Below are positions 1 to 11,096 of a stretch of DNA of 64,000 bases, in pieces. Numbering within the stretch: the first letter of the stretch is position 1; every line of letters starts with the position of its first letter. The notes beneath the pieces were generated by a model. The model saw only the letters and a program-made list of their open reading frames with translations, was not told the origin of the DNA and searched no databases. The DNA lies in NCBI GenBank assembly GCA_009746045.1, contig RPFO01000213.1:6066654-6130653 (forward strand), in the 5' to 3' direction. A program made the position numbers and the translations under genes. The DNA comes from Mesostigma viride. Its lineage: Eukaryota; Streptophyta; Mesostigmatophyceae; Mesostigmatales; Mesostigmataceae.

Positions 1-71
1 CTTCCAGATGGCAGGCACCTCAACACAGTAAGGCTCATTCTTGCTTCCACACCCTCCTGGCCACTTCTGGA

Positions 72-398
72 TCAGATTTTAAAAATGCCCTCTTTGAAGT
101 CCAGCAGCACTGATGACATAGCTGCTCCCCTGTTCAGCAACCCCACGTAGAGACATAGCAAAATTCTCCATGTGTCGTGTAGCATCCCTGGCGTGTATAG
201 CTCCTCTCCTGGCAGACTCCCCGTGCCGTGATACTCATTCAGGACAGGCCTGACATGGGGCACTGATACCTCATCCACAACCTTCCTCTTCAGCACAAAT
301 CTCAAAGCAAGCTTCCTTGATGCTGGGACGTCTGTCTGTTGGTGCAGCACACTCAAACTGCAACCACTCCTCCAAGCCTTGGAGAAGGCGAGCTTCAA
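72..398 (-). pseudogene. Reverse transcriptase N-terminal part, element 1
   Basis: The reading frame carries the copia-type RT fingers region: PHVRPVLNEYHGTG, then EELYTPGMLHDTWR, ending at the motif A region (LLDFK). Matching blocks occur in element 3 at 62.7-62.9 kb. Just after LLDFK a frameshift leads to a stop. The correct frame continues as RAFLKSDPEVARRVWK toward position 1 but then meets stops. So this is a decayed RT of the Ty1/copia class, interrupted also by the window edge. Confidence 0.8.
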
Positions 399-560
399 GC
401 CTCAAACAAAGTAGGCGAGCTCATCTCTTGGACCAGCTGGTCATATGTCAAAGGAGAGTGTGCAGCAAAGGCTCCTGTGAGTTATGCCAATACTGCTGGG
501 GTGCAACACCAGCTGGAATCACCAAACTGGCCGCTGGGGGCACCTCCCCTTCATCCCATT

Positions 561-997
561 TTACACCCTTGACCGGCTTGCCCTGCACCTGACTGGAATG
601 TTGTCCTGAAGTTTTTTTAGGGGAATCATCCCCCAGCCATCTCTTCTCAGAGCTGTAGCTCTGATAGAAATCCCAGGATTGCCCAGAAAATTCTGACCCA
701 AAATCACAGGGCCATCATAGTCCTCTAGGACAAGGAAGGTCACATCCACACCATGACAGGGGCAGTAACCTCTCCCAACACCCTTAGATGCGTCCTACCA
801 CTGAAATCAGACACCCAGGGGCAACTTGGTTCTCCGACCAGCAGTTTCCTGTATGCTGAGGTCCCATGACAGAAACCTGTGGCATTGGTATCTATCTCCA
901 TGGCAGCTGCCTCAGGTTCATCCAACTGGACAAGCTTGGACACCTTAGGCTCCTTCTTGGCTCTTTGCAAAGCCTGTACAATATCTGATAGACGCAC
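561..997 (-). pseudogene. Retropepsin-like aspartic protease domain, element 1
   Basis: Two overlapping frames (997-740 and 749-561) together give a clan AA aspartic protease pattern: MEIDTNA at the active-site position, VSDFSGRTHLRVLGEV in the middle, and the closing PVILGQNFL motif. The usual DTG/DSG triad is DTN here. A frameshift at about 745 separates the halves. The domain sits between integrase (upstream) and RT (downstream), the same unusual place as in elements 2 and 3. The N-terminal segment LQRAKKEPKVSKL is nearly the same as in element 3. Confidence 0.75.
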
Positions 998-1140
998 ACC
1001 CCTAGGCCTGGTGTCGGGCCGTCCCGGAGGTGCACCTGTCCGCCTGCTTGCCCAACCACCGTATGTGAAGGTACCCCAGGGGCCGGGCCAGGGTCACCCT
1101 GAGGGCTCGATACAGCTGTAGCACCCTGATCAGGAAGCTC

Positions 1141-2461
1141 TCACGTCACCCCGCCTTGTACACCAGCGGGCACCTGGAAGAGGTCTCCTTGATTACCTCC
1201 CCGGGACGGATCTTTGACCCAGGACAGACGGTGTACTGCTTGGGAGCCATCAATGGCCACCCAGCACTTATGGCCAGCGGCTTCTACTCGGGTCACCACC
1301 CCATCATGCCAGCTGCCACGTTTCCCTGGAAAGCTTGGTTCATTCCACACAACAACCTGTTGTCCAACGTTAGGTTCTAGGACACTCCAGCCCTTGTCTT
1401 TCTGCCTCAGCTTGAGGAACTTGGCCTCTAGCTTCTCCTTCCATGCCTGCTCAGCACCAGCTGGCAGCATCCTGGTATGCAGCATAAGAGGATTGATGGC
1501 AATGTCACCAAAGAACATGGGAGTCCTGAGGTTCAGCCTATCCTCCACAGAACGTAGCCATGCAGATGTCACAATGGCAGATGACGTCCTTGGAATCCTC
1601 TCCACCAGCAGCACAGTCTTGATCTCTTGGATGGCTCTCTCCACCACCCCTTGCTGGCCGTGGCTCTCCCTGGGTGTAATCAGCAACTCTGGAAACTCTG
1701 GCAGGTTCTCACAGCACTCAAACTGAATGTCACACTGCAACAACTCCAACCCAGGGTACCTGCTCCTTGTCAACTTCAGAGCAGCAATCAATGTAGGCTT
1801 CTCCATGTCAGGCAGGATTTCTAGGGTCTTGTACTTGGTATAATATCTGTCCACTGCCACCAGCAGCTTCAAACCCCTGATTCTCTGAATATCTACCTGC
1901 ACATGGCCTGGCTGCAAAATAGGAGTCCTGGCATGAGACTGCTTGGGCTTTCTAGCAACTAGCCTGCACTTGCAAGCTTGAGCAACCTGTTGGCAGATGG
2001 AGTACAACTCACTTCCTCCCAGCCGTCTAGCAACTTGCAAAGACTGCATGAGCTGCATGGCCAAACATGGTATGCAACCTTGAGGCAATGTCATACAAGA
2101 GAGAAAACCTTTTATTGTCATTATTAGCACTCAAGGTATGTACAGATCCCTTATGTACAGGAGGCACCAGGGTCGTGCCTGTCAGACTGTCTCCAGCCCT
2201 ATCCTCATCCTGACCATCCTGTGCCAGTCCTGCACGGTCAGAATGCTTCTGAGATCCACCTGGGTCCACATCACCAGGTCCTACCTCAGGCTCAGCACCG
2301 CCATGGCGGGCACGTTGGCGAGTAACCACTGCAGCTACAGCTGGCATACTCTCTGTGGTAACCAAGCTTGCCCCATCGTGTCCAATAGGCTCTTTCATTA
2401 GAGCATGGGGCTGCCCCTCACTGCCGTCACTAGCAGCTATATTACACACCCCTGGGGGCAC
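1141..2461 (-). pseudogene. Integrase of copia-like element 1
   Basis: The N-terminal part (2461-2027) ends with a GAG-pre-integrase-like helix (LYDIASRLHTMFGHA). After a frameshift near 2050-2100 the main frame (2130-1141) continues with CKC, completing an HHCC-type zinc site. The catalytic core shows VQVDIQRIRG (first Asp), LQCDIQFE (second Asp) and HGQQGVVERAIQE (Glu), the D,D-E triad of rve integrases. The C-terminal part has a conserved WNEPSFPGKRGSW block that elements 2 and 3 also carry in related form. Integrase inserts the cDNA copy into the genome. Here it is broken by a frameshift and so inactive. Confidence 0.82.
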
Positions 2462-3605
2462 CCTCCAGGGTTCAGGGATGTGTGCAGGCTCAAGTCAATG
2501 ATCAGCAGCCTTGCCCTTGCCCTTATCCTGGGATGGACCAGCCTTGTCCTTGCTGCCACCCTGAGCTGGCTTGCTCTGACCTTCCTGCCTCAGGTACGAG
2601 GGACACTCATTCCTGAAGTGACCCTTCCCCTGGCAGAAATAACACTCCACCTGACTGATGTCCCGTGAGGTCCCACTGCTGGGCCCAGCCTTGGGAGGAC
2701 CACCCACCCTCTTGAAGTCAAACTGGGACTGTGGATGTCCCGACTTCGGCGGGGTCCCCCGTCCAGCCCTTCTGTCACGCCCCCTCCTGGACCTTCCTCG
2801 ACCCCTTGAAGAGGTCTCAGGCCCTCTCGAGGGCGCTGGGCCCCCGTGGCCCGATCCCCTCATGGACTTAACCGTAGGTTCAGTGGCCTCCTCATCACCC
2901 GGACGAGGGCGCTTACCACCCACGTACTTGCCGCTGAAACATTCATACAACTGGTCCGTCATGGCTGCCCAGCCATGGACCTGTCGCATGTGGATGGTCA
3001 CATTATCCATGGTGACCGGATCCAGCTGCAGCGACTTGAGAAAGTCGCCCATGGCCATCCGATCTGCGACGAAGAAGCCCTTGGCCATGGCGTCCTCCCT
3101 CAGCTTGACGAAGTCTTCAAAGGCGTGGACCACTAGCTGCCCCTTGATGGGCTTGTAGTCCAGGTATTCTTGCTTCAGGTGGGACCCATCTATGGTCCTC
3201 TTGTCACTCAGGAACACCCTGAGTCGCGTCATAAACGCCGCCCAGGTGTCCCCCGCCGCGTGTCGCTCCCGAACAAACTTGAACAGCCGCCTCGCCGACT
3301 GCCTTATGTAGGCACTAGACGCTAGGATGCGAAGCTTGTCCCCGGTGTATATCTCCGTGTACAAGTTCATGTCCTCTAACATCCTCTCAGCATCTCGGGG
3401 CTGCCAATTGTCCTTGATGGACTGAAACTGGCCTAGCACCGCGTACCCCTCAGCCACCGTTGGTCGCTTAGGCGCCGCTTGATCTGCGGCTGGCGCGTTC
3501 TGACCGCCCTGCGATCCTTGGCTCTGATTATCTGGCACCTCAGCCTGGTCTCCCAGAGCCTGGCCGTCCCCGCGTCCATCGCGTCCACCGCGTCCATCGC
3601 GTCCA

Positions 3606-3613
3606 TCTCGTAC
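3606..3613. repeat. Left target-site duplication of hAT element
   Basis: TCTCGTAC immediately precedes the CAGTG terminus at 3614 and recurs exactly at 5307-5314. Eight bases is the duplication length known for hAT transposases. Confidence 0.85.
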
Positions 3614-5306
3614 CAGTGTGAGCCAGTACGGCAATACGGCAATACGGCAAAACCTCGGCGTATTGCGTATTGCCGTATTATACGCGTATTATACGCGTAT
3701 TATACGCCCAAAAAAAAAAAGTGGTTTTTTGACCGGAAAAGTGGATTTTCAATTAGGATAAAATATTCTAAGGTGTTTATCCCATGGGCGTGCCTCTCAA
3801 AAACTCTAGCTAATGTCTCAATCTTGATGAAAAACAATACAATGCACGTAGAGGTCGCCGGTAGCCGTTTGACACTCACTTGGTTGTCTCATCAATTGTA
3901 TGAAGTGTAATTAATTAATTAATTAGTTAATTATCACGTGACTGCGTCACGTGGGTGCCAATACAAAGTAGAGGAACCTTCAACCCCTGTACACAATGAG
4001 AGGGAGGGAGGGCGCCCTAGCTTCTCTCACTGCCACCGCCCACCAGTCGGTGGGCAGGCCACATCGAGCGCTCTATCCACATCACGGGGCCGGGGCGCAT
4101 CACTGTGGGACAACCATTATTAACGATACCAGAGGTAGGCTGAAGCATAGCTGATGCTGTACAAGAAAGGTGAAGTGGGCTCAACGGGCGTCTGCTAAGG
4201 CATAAGCAAATGGCCACGCTGAGCCATGGCTGGGCTAATGTGATTGCGTTCATGCCACTCTAAACCGTTGGGGCTACTCTAAGCCGTTGGGGCTAGATCA
4301 GTATACTATGCTCGAGAAATACATGGCAAGTCATGCTATAATGAAAAAGCTATGTCGATTGCCCTCTTCTAGACAGCTGGCTAGAATCTATTCTGGGGGA
4401 GCCCTAGGGGGTGTCGACAGTTTGTTGTTTACATAAAGGTCATGAAGTGTGATACTCATCCACTGCATGGTATATAGATTGCTAATTGAACTAATTCCTT
4501 ATTACAACCATGAACTTATTGATAGGTATACGATTCGACCCAAAACCTTGATACAGTATGCAATAAAACGTGAACAGGATAGCACATACCAGATCAAAAC
4601 CGCAGATTAATTACCTTCCTTGCTGGAGCTAGCCGGATGCCCACCTCATCGATGTAGCTGCGAGCCGCTTTCCTGGCCGTCGTCGCCAATAAAACATGTC
4701 AGCAATATATTTTACACATCTATCCGCGTACAAACGTATCGACTTATTTCCCGCCTAGTAACAGTTAGCACATGCACGGCGACCAACCTGGTCGCTGATA
4801 AAACGAGGTTGCTGCACCGAGCATAGGGTCGAGACATATCTGCGCACACCCAGGCGTTGCCTGCCAATGATATACGCTGTTTAGGACCTATGGATCATGC
4901 CTGCAAAATTGCAGTTCAAAATGTCAAGCCATGCTCCCATACCAGTCAGATTTCTGCACCTCCATGGCCGCGGAGGTCAACTATCATATTTATGCAAGTC
5001 GGTCTCGTTTTGCCATCGTTTACCCACGCCGTCAACTGGCAGAGATGACAAGCGGGACCAACCGTAGGCCCGTACTCCCCAAGTACGGTTCAGGCTGCGT
5101 ACCTGCCTAGGTCAGCAACGCCAAAACTAGCTCTGGCGCCAAATTCCGGAGCCGGGCGCCGTATAATACGCGAAAAATACGTATTATGCGCCGTATTGGC
5201 GTTGAGAACGCAATACGGCGTATTTCTAGTACGTTAGTACGCCAAACCTCGCCGTATTGTATAATACGGCGTATTTACCGTATATACGGCGTATTGGCGT
5301 TCACTG
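3614..5306. mobile_element. Non-autonomous hAT-type DNA transposon (1693 bp)
   Basis: The left end begins CAGTGTGAGCCAGTACGG and the reverse complement of the right end begins CAGTGAACGCCAATACG, an imperfect short terminal inverted repeat starting with CAGTG. Both ends hold many subterminal copies of TACGGC / CGTATTA-type words, and the block AAACCTCGSCGTATTG occurs near each end. The 8-bp direct duplication TCTCGTAC flanks it. Inside I find only short ORFs and no hAT transposase (no dimerisation domain), so it would need a transposase in trans. It interrupts the 5' end of gag of element 1. Confidence 0.85.
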
Positions 5307-5314
5307 TCTCGTAC
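5307..5314. repeat. Right target-site duplication of hAT element
   Basis: Exact second copy of TCTCGTAC directly after the CACTG terminus at 5302-5306. Confidence 0.85.
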
Positions 5315-5478
5315 ATCCATTCCAGCGCCGCGCCGCGCGAAGCCCATAAAGCCCGCTTGTTGGTTGATAGCACCCTCACTCATGATGGCTTCTGTTCAGA
5401 TCTGCTACAGCCAGCCAAGTGGCCAAGCAGTAATTAAAGCAATATAAGCTACTGAACAAGAAAGGAAAGTGCCAAGTG

Positions 5479-6407
5479 TTACCACTCAGGCAAGACCACC
5501 ACGCGGCTGGCCCCAGGCGCGTCCTGGTTCTCCTTGTCGCTGTCGTCGTCGCTGTCGCTCACCACAATCAGCTCTGGCACCCTGCTCCCCGCTGCGCCGT
5601 CGTCGACCCGCTGTCGGCCCGCGATGACTGAATCGTCACCGTTGGTATAGTAGACAGGTGACAACCCGTCGTTGGACCCCGCGGATTGTATCTTGGCACC
5701 TCGTGGTCGCCAAGTGTCTCGTCGCCTAGCCCAGCGACACCCCCAGCTGCTCCCACCTCAAGGTCACTATCGTACCCAAGAGGTGCAAACTCTCCCAACG
5801 CGTCACACGAACGCGAAGGGGCTGGGGCAGTTCCTGAAAAGGAACTCTTGCTCGCTCCGGAAACCTGCCGACTCTTGCCGCGCGCTGTCCTCCGGTGATG
5901 GCTTCCGCTGTCGCCCCGACCTCTGCAAGCCGCCTGTGATGCTCCGCTCCGCGTCGTTCACGCCTAACTGGTCCCGCTGCGACACCCTCGTCGCCGATGA
6001 CGCCTGCGAAAGTACGTGGTAAACCCGCACCCGCTGCTGTCGGTACAAACTCGTGTCGCCCTGCGCCAGCTGCCTCCGCCCTCGCCTCGCCTTGTCGCCA
6101 ACTCCGCACGCACTCGCTCAGCTACTGCTGTAATCACCGTCTGGATACCGACCAAACCGTGAAGCTCCTGCTCGAGGTCGTCGATGCTCCGGTGCTCCGG
6201 AATGACGATGGTTTGTACGTGCCGCAGAATTCGCTCCCAATCTTCGACCTGGTCGTCGACGAATTGCACGAAGCTGCGATTAACAGGCGGACGATCTGCA
6301 AGCAATAAAGATAGATCCCGAACGACACGACGCAATTCAGGCGAAATCGAACCCCCAGCAGACTGCCGAAACCGGAAATCCTGCTGCCGTTGTTCTTCCT
6401 GCACCAT
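5479..6407 (-). pseudogene. ORF upstream of gag, element 1 (unknown function)
   Basis: An open frame starts at 6407 (MVQEEQRQQDFRF) and runs to about 5964 with a charged, helix-rich segment (FVQFVDDQVEDWERILRHV and LEQELHGLVG), then passes by frameshifts into frames ending at 5479 with a strongly acidic tail (SDSDDDSDKENQD). It stops about 95 bases before the gag ATG. Elements 2 and 3 have an ORF in the same place. I do not recognise a domain. It could be an accessory protein or an ancestral N-terminal extension of gag; the frameshifts mean this copy is dead. Confidence 0.5.
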
Positions 6408-6703
6408 TCACCACCGGACGAACTCCTCGCGTCGTCAACGCTGCACACCGCAACCGGCAACGACCCTCCTGGCCGTTCCGCTGAGACTGGTTGTAATTTG
6501 AGTTAACGTTCCTAACAAACGCAATGTGAAGGATATGGTTGCAATGCAGCAATGTGTGAATATGGTTGGAAACGGAGCTTTGTTAAAATCGGATAATGTT
6601 ACAGCGCTCACACACTTGAGGCTTGTACACGCGCTTGCCAAGTCAAGGCACAACACGTGAGGCGGGCTCGCAAGAGATCTACCCAAATGGCACTGGCCTA
6701 TTG

Positions 6704-6711
6704 TTTATATA
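6704..6711 (-). promoter_or_regulatory. TATA-like box, putative promoter of element 1
   Basis: On the minus strand the word TATATAAA lies about 300 bases upstream of the first ORF of element 1, in the place where the U3/R part of a 5' LTR is expected. Sequence-only call. Confidence 0.35.
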
Positions 6712-7107
6712 CTTGTGCACTGTGCTTGCTAGTCCTGAGCAACCTAAGAGGTATGCTCAGTAATAACACCCCCGGTACAGTATTCACTACCTGTACAGCG
6801 CCCAGCTCCTATACAGTAGGTCTGCCATACAGGCACAGTGACCACAGAGCACAGTCCACAGTGACTATTGCATCTGCACCTAGAAGTCCAGGACTAAGCC
6901 TGCGGTACCAACAGACCACAGGTTAAGGTTCCTATTTCCTGCGTACGACGTATTAATCCAATACCGTCATAGGTACAGCACCTAATTCCTGTCAGCCCAG
7001 GAATTACTGTCGACCCCATATGTCGTCGGCAAATATTCACGTCCGACTTAGAAGAACAGCCGGCTCGCGCTCGCGCGCGACCGGGAAGTCGGAACGCCAT
7101 AACTTTC

Positions 7108-8909
7108 TTGATACTTGTCGGAATGAACTCGTTCCGGTGCCGCTGGAATCGCAGAGATATGCCGAATCAGGATCACGCCAATGCGCTTGGCGTTAACTCA
7201 ATCATTTCAGAAATCCAGGATGAACAAGGCACACACACGGCCACAACCCCCATTCTAGAAAGTGGACATCGTTTCTACACCTCGCTGTTCCAAAATGAAC
7301 CCAACCCCGAAGCCGACGCGGCCATAGCAAAAATTTTACAAGCTATCCCACGCCGCCTCACACTTGCGCAACAACACCAACTAGACCAAACCCCCTCCAT
7401 GGAGGAGGCTACTAATGCCATGCAAAACATCCGGACCGGTAGTGCCCCAGGGGTGGATGGGCTTCCCATCGAGTTTTGGAAAACTTTTTGGTCCCTTTTA
7501 CACGTAGATTTCTATCAATGCATACTACTAGAAATCTGGCAACATGGACAAATTACGGGTCAATGGGCCGAAACAGCCCTCATTTTATTGTTCAAAAAGG
7601 GTGACAAAACACAGTGGAAAAATTACCGGCCAATACGCCTCCTTACGGTTGCGTACAAAATCATAAGCAAGATAATTCAGCAAAGGCTCTACTCTGTTCT
7701 CGACTGCCTTATAGGCCCGGAGCAAGTAGGCTTCCGTGCTAACCTCCATATCAACGATAGCATCACCCTCATAATGGACATAGTAGAGAAGGCATGGCGC
7801 GACGACATTGCTGGCTTTATCCTCTTCTGGGACTTTGAAAAAGCGTTTGACCGCATGTGCTGGGCATACCTCCGACACATATTGATCGGCTTAGGGTTTG
7901 GCCCACGCATCCTAACGGTCATCATGGGAATGATCAAATCGCTAACCTGGTACATCCTTATCAACGGTCATAAATCTGCACTTGGCCACAGCTCAAGATC
8001 CCTCCCCCAAGGAGATTGTATGTCCCCCATCTTGTTCCTACTGGCACACGCAGGATTGTTTTGGCTCCACCAGCACGACCCTCGTCTGCAGGGCTTCCCG
8101 CTTGCAGGCAGTGCCAAAGGTATTGTACAGATAGCCTATGTGGATGACACCACCAATGTTTGCATCTCTCTACAGGAAGTGAATGCTGTCTTGGAAAATA
8201 TCAACACGTACTCTGCATGTGGCCTCACAACAACGTTGTAATGTGCAAAAGTCCACGGGACTGCACATCGGCAAACCCAACCCATCTCGGATAAACCCCT
8301 CTCACCTGGCCATGACATGGGTCAAACCAGGTGAACACCATCTTTTGCACAATTGCCCCATTGGCTGCACGCCAGAGGGACGTTTGGCTGAACATCGTGC
8401 GTTTTTATATGACGAAACCAACCACGTGGGCAAACTTGCACGAGTGCTCCTCACGGCAGGGCGGTGGGGTGGCGTCCAGCGGATGAGCTTACGAGGAAAA
8501 GCACTAATCGTCAACCAACTCTTGTTCTCCAAGGTTTTATACTACTGTCTGGCACACCCTCCCAACGATCATACCATACAGCTTATCCAACGCATCGGCA
8601 GCAATTTTGTTTGGAAACAGAAAGGTTTGATATCTCACACGGTACATGGTTGGATCAGCCGGGATATGTCCTTTATGTCATGGTTGCACGGTGGTCTAGG
8701 GCTACACAACATACAATGGCGCTTGTGGTCGATGTATGCTAAACAAGTGATCAGCGTGTACATGGAAGTGAACACGCACCCTGGCTGCCTGTTGGCAAAA
8801 GAGTCTCTCTCCGCTATTTACACCCATGCTAATGGCACATCATGGCACCTTGACGCTGGAGTACTTGGCTGCACACTGATATCATACAAGGGGCTCCCCT
8901 GGTACTGGT
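7108..8909 (+). pseudogene. LINE reverse transcriptase, 5' part
   Basis: The first frame (to 8241) has the ordered RT motifs of non-LTR elements: GSAPGVDGLPIEFWK, NYRPIRLLTVAYKIISK, GPEQVGF, LFWDFEKAFDRM (catalytic Asp), SLPQGDCMSPILF and IAYVDDTTNV (the YxDD box). After a frameshift at about 8225 a second frame (8183-8911) continues the thumb region (RLAEHRAFLYDETNH, MSLRGKALIVNQLLFSK). The coding sequence stops where the LTR of element 2 begins. Target-primed reverse transcription would be its role; this copy is inactive. Confidence 0.9.
8905..8909. repeat. Left target-site duplication of element 2 (CTGGT)
   Basis: CTGGT directly precedes the LTR start AGTTAG at 8910 and recurs at 17372-17376 directly after the 3' LTR end CCAACT. 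Five bases is typical for LTR-retrotransposon integrases. Confidence 0.85.
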
Positions 8910-9361
8910 AGTTAGATGAGATGCTTAGGCTGACACACGGATTTCCGGCCTGCGCGCCGCGTATTGCCTACCGCGGCTGAGCGGGACACCTCAGTACAGT
9001 ACGGCAGGGTGTACGGTACTGAGGTGTCATGTGGACCGATGTGCGGTTAGTGCCAGACTGTTCCTAGGTGCTAGCTCGACCCGCCAGGTCCGGTGTAGCC
9101 GGGCCTGACGGGCCGAGTCTTAGCTGGTTGCTAGTGACGTGGTCGCATGGCATTGCAGTGTACAGTTGTCCACTGGTGTGTGCTGCAGGTAGCACCGCCA
9201 TAGGCATATAGGCGTAGCACTGGGGAGTGCCGCAGCACCCGAGTTTGCCCAGTTCCATTCTGAGCCTCAGCTTCATCGCTCTCTCATTGTATTATTGTAA
9301 TACAATCATCATTCGCTCTCAGCTTTCGCAGTTGTTCGTCGTCCCTAGTCTCCATCCAACT
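8910..9361 (+). repeat. 5' LTR of element 2
   Basis: 452 bp, ends AGTT...AACT as short inverted repeats instead of the common TG...CA. The first 339 bases match the 3' LTR base for base by eye; all differences (about ten substitutions and small indels) fall in the last 113 bases. It contains a perfect 13-bp hairpin and near its end an ATTGTATTAT/ATAATACAAT-type palindrome. Confidence 0.92.
8985..9028 (+). promoter_or_regulatory. Perfect 13-bp inverted repeat in U3 of element 2 LTR
   Basis: GACACCTCAGTAC at 8985-8997 pairs perfectly with GTACTGAGGTGTC at 9016-9028 around an 18-base loop. The same structure is in the 3' LTR at about 16992-17035. It could be a protein-binding site or an RNA hairpin; function is inference. 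Confidence 0.45.
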
Positions 9362-9406
9362 TGGACTGAAAAGTTCGATATTTTTTTTACAAGCAAAAAA
9401 AAAGAT

Positions 9407-10947
9407 ATGGCTTCCAACAACGGCAACAACGGCAACAACAAGGGGAAGGCGCCTGCCAGGCGCACCTCACCCCGCCTTTCGCCGGAGGGCACGCCCTCCA
9501 CCACCGATGCGAGGGTGACGCCCAACGTCACCTTCCGCACGGTGGTCGCTGACCAACCCAGGCGTCGGGGCCCGCAGGTGGGGCCCGGCGCCCGGGGGAT
9601 GGCGAGCGGGCGGCCGTTTGCCACTGGCGGTTCGTCCGCCATGGCACCTGGGGGGCAGGTCCCCCGGGCACGACGTTCCCCGTCGCAGGTGACGGGGGTC
9701 GTGAGCGGAGTGATTCCTCCGAGGAGGATGGCGAGGTGCCGCCTGCGAGGCCTCGGCCTTCGCTTGAGCTTTCGTCGCAGACACCTGCGACGTCTGGCAA
9801 CCTTTCCGTGGGCCGACAGATGGCCACCATGGACATTGACCGGTATGGGGAACATGTTCCGCCCCCGGTCGCGTTCGGGCGCCCACCCCATTTTCTCCCC
9901 CTTGGGGAGGACGACATCCCGGCGTTCATTTCGGTGAACGGCCGGATCTTACTCAACGTTTTCAGATGCTTCCAGATGAGGAGATGCACGCGATAGAGGT
10001 TCATCGGGTGCACGCTGATCGAGGGGCGCTTAGGATGCAGTCTCTGGTTCAGGTGGCAGTTTGGCTGTACTGTTTCGCCAATCGGCCGCGGCACAACCCC
10101 GGCACTGTTGATCAGTGGGCGTCCAGGCAGCGCCAGAGAGAGGCGCTGCGCGTGGTCGCCCGACCGAGATCCGCTGACTCCGTTGCCGCGTGGCCCCAAG
10201 TCACGCCAGTTGGCTGGGGCCCGGATAGGCGTGAGGCGGCTGCGATGCCGCCTGCGACGGGCGCGGGGCGGCAGACGCCCCCAACACGCCCATGGGTGGT
10301 GAAGCCACCCAGGACCCTCTGGCAGGTCAGAGGGTCCAACCTCAGCCGCAGGCTCCCCCGCCCAGCGTGGGGGGCCAGGTGGCTGAGGAGGCCACCGGGG
10401 TCGCAGGGACCCCGGCGGCGACACAAGCGCCCGGGGTCGCAGGGACCCCGGCAGCGACGCCGGCGCCTCCGGCGCTGGCGGGGGATGCAGCCCCCATGGA
10501 GGGTGTCACGGGCACCTCCAGCGGCTCTGGGGGGCAGGCCCCCTCTAGTCGCAACAAGGACAAGTCCCTGGCAGGGCCGGAGGGGCCCCAGGGTCCCACC
10601 GCAGCTGGGCAGCAACCAGCACTGCTGGAGGGCGACCTGCAAGGTCGCGACTTCATCACCCTGGTGATGAGGCCGTGTGGCGTGCCATACAGACAGCCAC
10701 AGCCTCCTTCCGTGGGCTGGCCGACAGGAGCCAGCAGATGCACGTCGCGGAGGCGGGCAGCCTGGTGTGTGCAATCATCACGCACATCCTGGGCCTGCCC
10801 AACCTCCAAGAGGGCACACGCAGGGTGTGCGACGACCTGCTGCCTGCCCTGCAGGCTCTCCTCTCAGGGAGGAGGGTGCAGGGCAGCAGGGTGCGTCTGG
10901 TGCGTTTGCTGGAGCTCCTGCACAACGCCATCCTGAGGGGCGGGTAG
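9407..10947 (+). pseudogene. ORF upstream of gag, element 2 (unknown function)
   Basis: Starts at ATG 9407, 46 bases after the 5' LTR, with an Asn/Gly-rich start (MASNNGNNGNNKGK) and a basic Pro/Arg-rich segment. Frame changes near 9650, 9980 and 10280 are needed to follow sensible protein sequence: an acidic Ser/Glu segment (RERSDSSEEDGEVPP), a folded-looking stretch (GEDDIPAFISVNGRILLNVF), a Pro/Ala-rich linker, and a helical C-terminus (VCDDLLPALQALLSG, VRLLELLHNAIL) ending at 10947. No domain recognised. It lies where elements 1 and 3 also have an extra ORF. Frame changes in homopolymer runs point to decay or sequencing errors. Confidence 0.5.
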
Positions 10948-11096
10948 GTGGCTAACTCTGCCTACCTGGTTGCATCATGATCTTACTAACCCTACTGACG
11001 ATGAGTGTCCCTCTCTCCCACCTTCCATGATTGGGAGGAGGCCCGCAGCAGGAGGCGGGAAGTGACACACACTCACACCCCCACCAGCCCACCCCT

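Larger units (their letters stand above)
2495..5383 (-). pseudogene. Gag with CCHC zinc knuckle, element 1, split by hAT insertion
   Basis: The C-terminal 370 residues (3605-2495) are open: a helical capsid-like region (about 3450-2950), a basic Arg/Gly-rich segment, and one zinc knuckle CYFCQGKGHFRNEC (C-x2-C-x4-H-x4-C) followed by a Lys/Gly-rich tail. The first 23 or so codons lie on the far side of the hAT element; removing it and one copy of the target duplication joins the frames exactly, starting at ATG 5383. Gag packages element RNA into virus-like particles. The insertion leaves no frame damage, so the hAT arrived when this gag frame was still open. Confidence 0.83.
1..6930 (-). mobile_element. 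Copia-like LTR retrotransposon, element 1 (left-truncated by window)
   Basis: On the minus strand the order is upstream ORF (6407-5479), gag (5383-2495), integrase (2461-1141), retropepsin-like domain (997-561) and reverse transcriptase (398 to the window edge). The 3' part lies outside the window. Several frameshifts and a hAT insertion show it is a dead copy. The 5' LTR should lie upstream of 6407; a TATA-like site at 6704-6711 fits, but without the second LTR I cannot fix its borders, so the 6930 end is approximate. Protein similarity to element 3 (58.4-63.3 kb) is strong in integrase, retropepsin and RT, so both belong to one family. Confident as copia-like; exact limits uncertain. Confidence 0.85.

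Noticed and set aside
3614-5306. Autonomous hAT element
   Set aside because: The longest internal ORFs are under 80 codons apart from one crossing the border, and none shows transposase motifs.
5726-6109. Arg/Ala-rich 127-codon minus-strand ORF
   Set aside because: It overlaps the upstream ORF of element 1 in another frame and fits only as part of a frameshifted reading of that ORF.
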